64,000 nucleotides of DNA. It comes from Mugil cephalus. Lineage: Eukaryota; Chordata; Actinopteri; Mugiliformes; Mugilidae. The translations under genes were made by a program, and so were the position numbers. The stretch spans positions 13,915,501 to 13,979,500 of the forward strand of contig NC_061781.1 of NCBI RefSeq assembly GCF_022458985.1. The letters are read 5' to 3'. Every line of letters starts with the position of its first letter. Within the stretch, counting starts at the first letter, position 1. Below the pieces are notes generated by a model that saw only the letters and a program-made list of their open reading frames with translations, did no database searches and was not told the origin of the DNA. Shown here piece after piece: positions 45,905 to 56,108 of the stretch.

Positions 45905-48900
45905 ATGAAGGACCCTATCAGCACCTGCTCCGTGAGTACTCCTTTTTTAAAAACTGAGGGCAGTGTTTATATCCAAAATACACCGCAAGATTGGAGCGTG
46001 CGTCTTATTAGACACCTCGCAAAACTATCACCAACCACAAATGCCTTTGTTCTGGTTTGAACTGAGTTGTTTCAGGCGCCTATTGCCCCGTGGCACAATC
46101 TCATGGGGTATTCTTGGCTATCTTTCAGTACAACCAACTCTATCAGAACGTGAAACGCTATTCAAAAAATGGGGAGTACTTCTGCAAAGAACTCATGACA
46201 GTCTTTCAGCAAAGGTAGGTTCGGTTTTACACTTAGAAGAAGACGCCTGGATTACGACGGGAGCTATTTGTGACTCGGCTTTGTCCTCTGCTGCAACATT
46301 TTCCTGTTTTAGGGCTGAGATGGAACTCACATATGCTAAAGGCCTACAAAAACTTGCTGGGAAACTCATCAAAGTCTCCAGAGGAATGCCTAACAAGTAA
46401 GGGCCACTGTTGAATTTTAAACTTCTGTCTGTTTTACGTGACCTCTTCGTGGGGACTAGCTGCCATGTGGCGCGCAGAAATAATGGTGTCATTCAAAATA
46501 GCATGCACACAGCAAGTTGGATGTGATCTAAACACAGGCAGGTGTTGGGCTAATTAGCCCACAGCTCTAACCTTTTCATGCTGGCTCCCCGCTCAGTTCC
46601 ACCTACAGCGCCTGGTGTCATGTGTCAGATGAGATGTACTCGAGAGCAGACGCCCACAGGTAGCTTTCAACCCGACTTCACCTCACGGCCGCTGTTATCT
46701 ACAGATTAAACAAATGTTAGTGAGATCTGGTGTTAAACATGGTGCGCTGTGCTCATTTCAGGTCACTAGGAAACGCCTTTCAGCAAGAAGCGATCGTGGA
46801 ATTACGACAAGTCTTAGACGAGCATAATAAAAGGAAGAGGCCGGTGTGTAATTTATTCTTTCTCTATACATTGCTCTAGCTTTCAGTCACGTTACAACGT
46901 GTCTCTTAACGGTTTTCCGTGTTTCCGCAGCTCGACAGTGTCATTGAAAGGACTGGAAAACTTGTTACTGCTAACTGGAGTGAGCAACTCAAGGTGAAGT
47001 ATTTTAATCAAAAGAGAGATGTTGTATAAGAATCAGCTGGGGTGGACCTGCTGAACCTTTTTAAGCATTGTGGCTGTAAACAAGTGAATTCCATATGGTG
47101 ACATGATTAGCGAGAGACTTCTATACCTGAACAATGCATTACGGTGCATGCATAATGCATTAGCAGGGTTGATGTGAGCTTTAATAATGCATTAAACCCG
47201 TTACGAGCCATTAAAAGTAGGATCACAACACAGAGGGACTATGACACTCCATTCATTTTTGATGGCGTGTTATAAAGTCTCCTGTACTCACTCAAGATAT
47301 TACGACCATTATAACCAAACTCCTTCCTCATTGTAGTGGGTAAACGCACACAATGCTTTTGTCCTTGTCACATGACCTCACAGGCCTTCCTGCAAAAGAG
47401 ACACACTTACTATGAGTCAGTGTGAGGTTTGACCTTATGAAGGGCTGTTGTCATTTTAGCTGTTGACATGAAGCACCACGAGTTATGTAAGTTGACAGCT
47501 TACAACAGCTTTTACTTTAATACTTTTAACTCGGAGTTTGATTTTTGACAAGATACGGCGTCATATGAACATTAATTAAAAGGAAACCAGAGAGGAGTAT
47601 TTGGTGGCGCTGCTAACAGCTCAGACATCTGAAATGTGATGGTGGCAGCTCACTGCTTTTTGTGGGATGACAGAAGCCGTCTAGTTTAGAAACTACTGGT
47701 TTAATCTTTAACAAGGTGGTGCTACATAATAATATACAAAAATACTAGCTGAAATAAGGTTTACTTTGAACCTTAACATACATATACAGTATTACTCACT
47801 GTGTCATATGGTTGTTACATAAATGTAGTCGAGTAGAAAGTCAGTTTAAGGTTACTAGTTACTTCTGACCATTGTTTCTTGTGTGTGCCTCACTACAGTA
47901 GATACTGCATTATGTCTGTGTGTAAAATATACATAAATTATGGGGGTGGGGACTAAGCTGGGGGCGTGTCAACTCACCTTGTTGAGCGGGGAACCCATGA
48001 ATTGTGGCTGGTCCCCGTTGCAGTGGTGCAGGACCAATTCCTGCCTGCGTCCTTTCCTCTAATATGTTCACCTCGTGTTCCCGTTCTTGAACAGATCAAA
48101 AAGAAATTAGTCGGACTGACAAAAGAGCACGAGGCTCTGTTCAACTTCGTTGAGGACAACAAACAAATCTCCACTGAGAAAGAGAAACAAAAGGTAACCA
48201 TATTCTTCTTTTCGTCAGTGGACACTTCTTCTTATTGATTCTGGGACGGGATGTTTGCTGAAAAGCTTTTCGTCTTGCTCTTGACCGCAGATGCTCAACA
48301 GGCTGACCAAGTCAGCGGATGTGCAGACGCGGGTGGATGAGGAGTACTTTAATATCAACTTGGAGGGTCATCAGATAAGACTCAAGTGGGAAAACACACT
48401 GAAGAGCTGCTACCAGGTGGGAATAATGCCTTCCTACTTGTCAGCGTCCTGTGCATTTAGCAGTCCCTCTTGTGGAGAGTGGATTTTTGTGGGTGAACCC
48501 TCTCATTTGTAATAAGAGCTGAGCTAGTCAGCTGTTGGTTGTATAAAACCCTGCAGATCAGTTTACTATCTTGGCGCTGTTATTCTGAGCTCCAGATCCT
48601 CCAGAGAGCTTTCAGCAGGTGCGATAAAAAACAAAATATTGTGTGTTAAGTGCTCCAGAAGCCTAGGTACGTCCAGGAGTTTGAAGAGGCTGACGAAAGC
48701 ATAACTAAATTCTACTCTTTCAGATCATACAGGAGTTGGAGAAGCAGCGAATCGAAGTTTTGTACAACATTATGTTCAGATACAACCTCCATATGTCCGG
48801 CTTTGGGCAGACCCTCCAACACGTAAGGCGCCCTGACCTCCAGCCCGACCCTCACAAATAAAAAGCACACGCTTACCTCCTTCTGCTTCTTCCAGGGCCA

Positions 48901-51241
48901 GAGGCAGATAGACCAGGCAATTCAAAGGGTGGACATGGACAAAGACATAAAAACCATGATAGAGGAAAACAACATCACGACTCTGGACAGCAAAACAGAA
49001 TTTCTGATGGTTGATTATTTCGTAAGTGTGTGCGTTTTTTCTCTCTGAACCACAGACTCATTCAATGACTCACCCATTCAAAGAAGAACCCACGTCACCT
49101 CTGAAGGGGGCATCTGTTTGATGGGAGCCAGACACAAAGATGTAATTATTTTTGTAACGGCGCCCGACATGAATCCTTTACTACACCCTACTGTATATTT
49201 CCGAGGATGTTGTTGGACATTTTAAATTAGTAAGAAATTACCAGGCGCTGCTCAGGTTTTCTTTGACAACAGTGTATTCTTAAGGGGACTTTCACACTGC
49301 ATAGACATAAGCAGTTTATTAGTCATTACCCACTTCAAATGTGTTTACTTGTAACACAAAATGTACATCATTAGTGCTGATGTAAACCAAGACTGTGACA
49401 GGATTTGATTGTTTCCTGTTATCTGCGTTCAGGAGGAGGACAGCAAATCACTGATGGGCAAAGACAGGAGGAGAGACGCCATCAAGCTCAAACTCGAGCG
49501 TCTGGAGGACAGTATTAACAAAACAAAGAAAGACTGCGAAGGCAAGTTCAGTTAAATGTCCTTTAAAAAAAAAAAAAAAAAAAAAAATGCAATGCAATAG
49601 CCAAAGCAAGTTTGCCCAGTCTGCTATGTGGCCGCTCTCATTTCCGAGTCTCGCCGCAGCAATCGAAAAACTGATGAAAACGTACGCAGAAAATCCGTCA
49701 TTTTCAAACCAGAAGAACCTCGAGGAGACCGAACAGCAGCTCGACGAGGTAAAACGGCGCGCGCGCGCTGATGGATGTTCGTCATTCACGCGGAGGGTTT
49801 CTCCAGTGTTCACTAATGCGGTTTGTCGCCTCCAGAGTACACTCAAACTGGATCTTCTCGAGGCCACTCACCACAAGCTCTCTGTATCGCTGTCAGAACT
49901 GGAAGGGAGGCCGAAGTCATTTCACAGGTTCGGTGACAGCATTGTGAAATGGAAAGATAAGGTGAGTGACGTTTCGCTGTTGGTGTTTGTGACCGCGGCG
50001 TTAACTGTAATGAAATATAAACGGTGGAGGTGGATAGGAAAAGTGTTAGGCTCTTGTCAGAGTGCAAACACTTACTAGAGGAAACCGTTTAAAGCAGATC
50101 CACCGCATCTATTGTGAAGTAGGATTTAGTAGCATTTGTGAATTTCATTTTTGTCATTTTAAACAGAGCTGATATTGTAGAACAGTGGCTCCTATTTATT
50201 TCTTTTTTTTTTTTTTTGCATAATGTGTCCCCACATGTCAACTTTTCATGTGCCAAACATATTTTTCTGATGATTCTAAACTGGAAGTCATTTCATAAAT
50301 ACATAGGTCAAAAGACTTTTTTTTGTTGTTGTTGTTTTGGAGATCTGATCCAGTTTCATCAGCTGCAGTTTTTAAACAATTTATCCATTTTGACTTTTCG
50401 GCCAACTTGCTAAGTGGTTTTGGTAAATGTTCTGTCACAGTACGTAGCCTTCACATCATAGCTGATAGTTTGTTATCAGTAAATCACTGAAGATTAATTC
50501 ACACGCAGATTTTTGTACGTACTTTTTATCTATCTTCATCCTAAACACTACAGACCAAACTAATATATATTTTTTTTTTGTCCTCTCAGGATTGTGAACA
50601 TAGTGTAGTACAGCTGACCCGTCCAGTGAAACTCAGGAAAACATCGACCAGATCCCGGAAGTCACTGAGATCTTCCATCATTTACAAAGGACCACCTCAG
50701 TTCATGACACAAGAGTCAGCGGAGCCGTCACCGAACGTCGAGGCCTCGGACCAGCTCACTTCCACGCGTGCACAAGTGGAAACCGACGCTGTAGAAAGTG
50801 GCGGCACGGCTAACGGAGGCCTGCCTCACACGGACAACAACAAAGGACAAGGTGATCCACTTTAAGAGTATAAACATTTATTTCTAATTACAACATCTGT
50901 AAATGCATCAGGAAATTAAAGCAATGAAAACATTCAGCAGATCAAACGAGACCAGAGTTGAACAGCATCGGGAAATGCAAAGCACTGTACAACTTCACAC
51001 CTACACGGGACGATGAGCTGGCTTTGAAAGAAGGTAAATAGAGACTCAGCTGCAAATTATCTTCAACAAAGGTAAAGATTGATAACTGACGATTTCTTTC
51101 GCAGGAGATCTTCTAGACATTTACTCCAAGGAAGAAAATGGTTGGTGGTTTGGCGTTCTTAGCGGGAAGACGGGCCACTTCCCGTCAACCTACGTTGAGG
51201 AGTTACCCATGTTGACCAGTGTTGAAACATCTGACGCCTGA
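45905..51241 (+). CDS. nostrin: nostrin (nitric oxide synthase trafficking), 16 coding exons, 551 aa
   Basis: Adaptor that binds endothelial NO synthase, dynamin and N-WASP and links membrane curvature to actin and endocytosis. Coding exons: 45905-45931, 46129-46214, 46313-46396, 46597-46659, 46762-46843, 46931-46993, 48095-48193, 48291-48416, 48724-48822, 48896-49021, 49433-49541, 49660-49748, 49836-49961, 50590-50851, 50956-51033, 51105-51241 (1656 nt, in frame). The N-terminal F-BAR domain covers about residues 1-250 (NGEYFCKELMTVFQQR, YAKGLQKLAGKL). A coiled-coil middle follows (KWENTLKSCYQ, LKLDLLEATHHKLS). The SH3 domain, about 488-545, has ALYNFTP, DDELALKEGD, WWFG and GHFPSTYVEEL. The start at 45905 (MKDPISTC) aligns with human MRDPLTDC; an in-frame ATG at 45836 would add 23 residues. 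Intron 11 has a GC donor (GAAG/GCAAGT). The protein is longer than human NOSTRIN (506 aa), mainly in the linker encoded by exon 14. Confidence 0.95.
46994..48094. other. nostrin: nostrin intron 6
   Basis: Largest nostrin intron, 1.1 kb. I see no exon, repeat body or RNA gene in it. Confidence 0.5.
49542..49659 (+). other. nostrin: GC-AG intron of nostrin
   Basis: The donor is GAAG/GCAAGT and the acceptor CCGCAG. Only this junction gives GAA G|CA ATC GAA and keeps the downstream frame; the nearest GT downstream (AA/GTTCAG) would shift it. The intron also holds a poly-A run of about 24 nt (49564-49587). Confidence 0.8.
49962..50589. other. nostrin: nostrin intron 13
   Basis: AT-rich stretch with short T-homopolymers (about 50203-50218, 50570-50579). 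No feature recognised. Confidence 0.5.
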
Positions 51242-51610
51242 CTGAGCAGAGTAACGAACAGCAAAAGATACACAAGAGATACTGCATTTCTACACGGCCA
51301 AAAATTAAACAGCAGTGAAATATCAAAGATGTCTAAGTTTCTGTGTATGTACAGGGTAGTTTCATTCATGACTTAAAATGGTTAATAGACAAAAGCTTTC
51401 AGAATGAGTCTTTGTTTTTCTTCCCACAGCCCACCACTGGGTATTTTGTAAGTTTCATGTTTTATAAGAACTGTCATGTTTAATGTTATTTTTTCCATTA
51501 TTTATTCTACATTGTGTACACTTAAACTGAGAGTATTTAATGAACACATACTTCATTACATCAGTATGATTGAAAGGAAAATAAAACTGCAGTACTTCTG
51601 TGATGTTCCT
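51242..51610 (+). other. nostrin: nostrin 3' UTR
   Basis: Stop codon to just past AATAAA at 51580-51585. A second AATAAA lies near 51641-51646. Confidence 0.55.
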
Positions 51611-51799
51611 ACCGTGGGCAAAATGAACGATAACATAAAATAAATTAAAGGTGTTTACATCAAAAGGTGATTATTTTTCAGTTCAATGCCAATCACATTG
51701 TTTCCTGTAATCCAGTAACAGGTCCAGTGTCTCAATAATAAGACAGGACATTTGTTAACTTGTGTTAACTACTTAAGTGTCTTTTAATAGTTATTTCAA

Positions 51800-51904
51800 A
51801 TCTAAAAGGCAGTTGATGTTTTATTTACAGACCTGTTAATCCCTCTCTGATGACTGTGTGTCATCCTCCTTGCTTTCAGTAGCTCATGCTGCAGCAAGAA
51901 CCTC

Positions 51905-51943
<39 letters not shown>

Positions 51944-51949
51944 TCAATC
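51800..51949 (-). other. spc25: spc25 3' UTR
   Basis: From the TAA at 51952-51950 down to a minus-strand AATAAA at 51825-51820. It is very short and dominated by a (GAAA)n repeat that starts within about 5 nt of the stop codon. Confidence 0.6.
51905..51945. repeat. (TTTC)n microsatellite in spc25 3' UTR
   Basis: About ten TTTC units, or GAAA in the spc25 transcript, immediately after the stop codon. Confidence 0.95.
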
Positions 51950-54334
51950 TTAACGGCGCGTCAGACAGATGAACTCATTCCTGATATTGGCCAAGAAAGC
52001 CGGTAAATTATTGGTCTCCTGAAGACGTCTCTCCAAGACTGACAGACACTCAAGCACAGGGTCACTTGACACGACTGTAACAAGAAATTGAAGACATAGG
52101 TTAACATTATGGAGGCGATTTACAACGCCTGTTGCAAGATAAAGTTTAATACTTTTCAGCAACAAACACCATGGAAAAAAAACTAAATCCACCTGCTGTT
52201 CTTCAAAGCAGCCTGTTAGCTAAACTTCCAACTGATTTGCTTCTTTGAACGCAGTTTGAGAAGAGATTTATTAATCCTGGATTTACTCTGTGCCTAATTA
52301 CTTTTTGTGTCATTTTGCTGCTTCTGACAATGACGCTCTGAATCTGTACAGTCACATGTCGTGGCTCCTCAACAGAACAGTGAACCAAAATATATCTCAT
52401 TAATATAGGAACAAATGAGATAATGATGATGATGACTTTGATATGGCCTGTTATGATATCTGATCTTAATCCAATTAAACATCAATGAAACTATAAAAAG
52501 AGCTATAAAAGTATAAAACTCTCAGAGGCCAGTTGAAAGGAATCTGCAACAAAATATTAGGTTAAAGGCCCCATTAGGTTTGTCCGTGCCATTTTAAGCT
52601 CTTATATTATTTAGTAAGTATTTGTATTAAGTATTTGCAACAATAAGAAAAATATGTGACTCATATTGGAGATTCAGTTTGGTAATTTTATCAAACAGAT
52701 TTCGTTAAAATTGTGATAGTGAGTATAACTTACTCTGGTATGATCCACTTTCTGTAATCCCCATTGTGATAACGTAGGCGCTGTCCTCATCAGAAGGGTT
52801 GATGTTTCGGAAAACAAACTGCAACTTTTCACCTTTAAAGAAGGACAACAAACACATTCACTCAATTCTGAAGTTGTGTTTATTTCAGTGAAAGACAGAA
52901 CCAGGACACTGTTCCAGAACACAGTCCTTAAAAATGAAGATCTGACTGAATACACTTAATGCTTTAGTGTATAAAAACTTAAGTAGTTAATGTGTCTGCA
53001 TACCTTTAACTAATTGCGATTCACCCCGAATTGTCCGTATTTCCAGACCCAGATGATCCTGAAAGACATGTCTGGCTTTCTGGAGATTCCTTAGTCGACC
53101 TTTGTTTGCTTTATTTTGAGATTCGATTACTGAAAGAAATCAGAAGAAAGAAAAAAGAGATGGAGGGATTAGTTACTAAGACAAACTTGATGCAATAGCC
53201 AATGCAAAATTCAATGTAATTCTATTTTTAAGTATCATCTTACACTCTTTTCTTTTGGTTTGTTCCTCTTTAAGTTTCTCAATCTTCTGCATGAGGTCTT
53301 CCTTCTCTATTTCTTTCTCCTGAATCTCAGACATCGTTTCTGATACGGCATGCCGCTTCTCCTTCAGCGACGCATTTTTGTGTTCCAGGTCTGGGGGAGA
53401 GACAATACATCGGTCCAAATAAATCCTAACATAACAAAATTAAGCTTGTGTCCCAACAGATCAGGAACTGTAATACAGATATGAAGACAAATACTGGGTG
53501 ATGCTCGCAAACAAACAGCTATAAATCAGTGGCATGGCAAGATAGAGATGTAATGCTGTGCAGCTTTATGCAAAAACAAACCTCTTTTGAACGCCTGTAT
53601 TGTCTCAAACAGCATCTCATCATCCTTGCATTTCTTTAAACATGTATCTGAAAAAACAACATCAATAAATGACCAGTTAAATCTAGCATTTAGGCACAAT
53701 GTGTGAGATTAAGTAGCATCTGCTGGTGATCATACACATCATGAATACCATATTTAATTTCTGCAAATTGATTATCTGAACTCCTACTCATAGGTACTTT
53801 AACAACAGAGAGACAACTATTTACGAGTGAAATATAGTCTTCAACTTTGATATGGTGTCATGATATACTCTAAAAACACAACTACTCAACCCTGTGACTA
53901 CATACGTTAAAGCAAAAGACAACAAAGCAAGAAACTACTGAAAATACTAAAATGTTTCTCTAAATACTCTTATAAGTAAGTATAAGTATTCTTAGTTATT
54001 CTTAATTCAAAAAATAACAACCTACATGTATTCACACTGTAGTGTTATTCCTATTGTTGCAGTGATCGTCTACACTCCTTTATGTAACTAAACAGACCAG
54101 GTAAAGAGTTTTAAAAATTGCTCTGTAGTGACTGTGACTTAGAGGCACCAGGAGCATAAAATCTTAGTTCATTAAAAACTTACCAAGTGCTGACTTCACA
54201 AAGTGTTTGTGTGACTGGGACAAGTCAGAAGTGATGTCGATGATTTCCTCATATGTCTTAAGCTGTTTGTTGTGGATCTCCTCCATTGCGCTGGCAAACC
54301 TATCACTCAAGTTTGGGTCAGTAATGGACGTCAT
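51950..54334 (-). CDS. spc25: Spc25, Ndc80 kinetochore complex subunit, 6 coding exons, 237 aa
   Basis: Subunit of the four-protein NDC80 complex. It pairs with SPC24 to anchor the complex to the inner kinetochore during chromosome segregation. Coding exons: 54184-54334, 53582-53647, 53244-53390, 53004-53129, 52734-52832, 51950-52074 (714 nt in frame). The protein begins MTSITDPNLSDRF. Residues of about 60-150 form a strongly charged coiled coil (EIQEKEIEKEDLMQKIEKLK). The C-terminal RWD-like globular domain starts near HLGLEIRTIRGE and ends with LPAFLANIRNEFICL, close to human DRLGLEIRKIYGE and FSAFLANVRKAF. The exon with the ATG starts at 54351, so a 5' non-coding exon probably ends at 55106 (donor GTGAGT). 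The gene is tail-to-tail with nostrin. A 13-residue excess over human (224 aa) is plausible for fish. Confidence 0.93.
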
Positions 54335-54351
54335 GATGTTCAAATACGAAT

Positions 54352-55105
54352 CTGTGATAAAAGCAACAGACACACATTGCACATTGTTCACTCCATGGAT
54401 TAAAAACAACACTATTCTTACATGTATTTTTTTTAATTCCTATGCAAGTGGATGGATTTTTGTTGTTAATGTCATTACTGTTACCATGTTATTTATTTGA
54501 TCCTAATGTCAAGATTCCCTTCGGCAGGAGTTGAGAAATAATAATAATAATAACAAAAAGACTGTTGTTTCAGCTGAGCCAGTAAAATGAGCCATTGTTG
54601 ATGATATGCGACACACTCATCATAACCCTCCTATCCACATCCCCAATATCCAACCAACCTAAAAACAATGTGTATTTGTAAAATCCAAAACGTTGATTTA
54701 AAGTTATAGCATTTACTTTAGTATAACATTTATTACTATTAGAATTAAAATCAATGCAAAAGTGAAAGAAGCAGATGTGACGCTTAAATGTGCATTAGTT
54801 GAAACAATATCAACCGCTTATCCCCATACAGTCAAACTAACGAGTTTTGTACTGTCCCTCCCTGTTCAATACCAGTAAAATGTACTGACCTAGTGCTCGT
54901 TTATACATAAACAACAACCCGGTTTAATTTTATGAGCCAATTTTTCAACATTAGCATGTCTTCGCTAACGTTAGCTGAAAAAATATTAGCCGTTAGTAAA
55001 CTTCCCCAGCTTTTACGTTGCCTAGGCAGCAAATTAAACCAAAGGAGTCGTTTAAAAAGTAGCGTTAGTTTAACGCTTTCGATTTAATCTGCATGCAATA
55101 CTCAC
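54352..55105 (-). other. spc25: putative 5' UTR intron of spc25
   Basis: Bounded by donor GTGAGT at 55105-55100 (minus strand) and acceptor TCACAG at 54357-54352. AT-rich, no other feature recognised. The donor is a prediction. Confidence 0.5.
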
Positions 55106-55159
55106 ATACTGAAAACTGCGTATACCGGACAACTATTTTTGATTTACGTGTTGTTGTTG

Positions 55160-55225
55160 AACTCGTTATTTTCAAAAATCCGCGGTCCGTGCGGGGGGCG
55201 GGGCCTGAATACCGGAAATCACGTA
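55160..55225 (-). promoter_or_regulatory. spc25: spc25 core promoter with CDE/CHR-like element and GC box
   Basis: On the minus strand CCGCGG (55185-55180) is followed after 3 nt by TTTGAA (55176-55171), which resembles the CDE/CHR pair that represses late-cell-cycle genes through DREAM/MuvB. A GC box (GGGGCGGG-like, about 55192-55203 on plus) and a GGAA core lie just upstream. The spacing is 3 rather than the usual 4 nt, so the CDE part is uncertain. Confidence 0.4.
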
Positions 55226-56010
55226 ACACTGTTTCCCTTCTTCTTCTGATGAAATGTGCCGCAGACTAGACACAACAAAGGTTTATTACTGCCCCCTACT
55301 GACCATTTGTAGAACTCAACTGAATGAGTCAAATCAAACACTTTTTTTTCAGAGGCGACGATATTTGAACCTAACTCTTAATAATCAATCAAAATGTGAC
55401 TTCCTTCTGAATATTAAAGCGCAGACAGGAACAACATGAGGTCCTCACAGCATTTATAGTTTTTTGTAGACACTTTACCCCACCTTGTGGTCACTTAGGG
55501 GAAGTTCAAATGGATCTGAAATGCACTGCTCAGCAGCATCCTGGCCAAACACTGTGTAAAAAAATCATATCGACTATACTGTATATATAAGTTGTCAAAT
55601 TAGAAGGTCACAGTCGTTTTTAAAATGGGAAGAAATGTTGTCAGATGCACTCAATAAACTCTGCGGTGGATGCCAGATGGGCTGTGTTTTTCATCACAGC
55701 ATTGTGGGAAGACCATTTTGTTGCTATGTTCACTGAGAATGAGTATATTAATGAGGCTGAAAAAACCCAAGAGGTTACTCAGGGCACTGTCCCTTTTTGT
55801 GTGTATAATGGCTAATATTTAACAATTGTAAAAGCAATGGTCTGTGAAACATCTAATGGCTACACAGTCAGGGTGTAAACAGTTTTTGTAACATGTCTTA
55901 AACTGCTGAGCTCTCATGTACTAGGGAACACATTATTTTATTCCTTATGGGTCCAAACAGAAGATTTTGAAGTTGTTTCCATGGCTTCGTTGAATGATTT
56001 ATGATGCCAG
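55226..56010. other. intergenic spacer between spc25 and g6pc2
   Basis: About 0.8 kb with no gene. It contains a near-consensus CTCF core on the minus strand at 55289-55302 (one mismatch). Confidence 0.5.
55289..55302 (-). promoter_or_regulatory. near-consensus CTCF site
   Basis: The minus strand reads TCAGTAGGGGGCAG, matching CCASYAGRKGGCRS at 13 of 14 positions. It points toward the plus-oriented site at 27673. Confidence 0.35.
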
Positions 56011-56017
56011 ACCAAGA

Positions 56018-56024
56018 TATAAAG
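56018..56024 (+). promoter_or_regulatory. TATA box of g6pc2
   Basis: TATAAAG lies 85 bp upstream of the start codon, which would place transcription initiation near 56048. Two tiny upstream ORFs (ATG ATG CTT TGA at 56049 and ATG GTT GCT TAA at 56060) may or may not be in the transcript. Confidence 0.5.
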
Positions 56025-56108
56025 TGGTCTGAGGTAAGGACGGGCTTCATGATGCTTTGATGGTTGCTTAAGAAGTAGTTGCAGCTGTGGACACAAAAAG
56101 GGGTTCTG

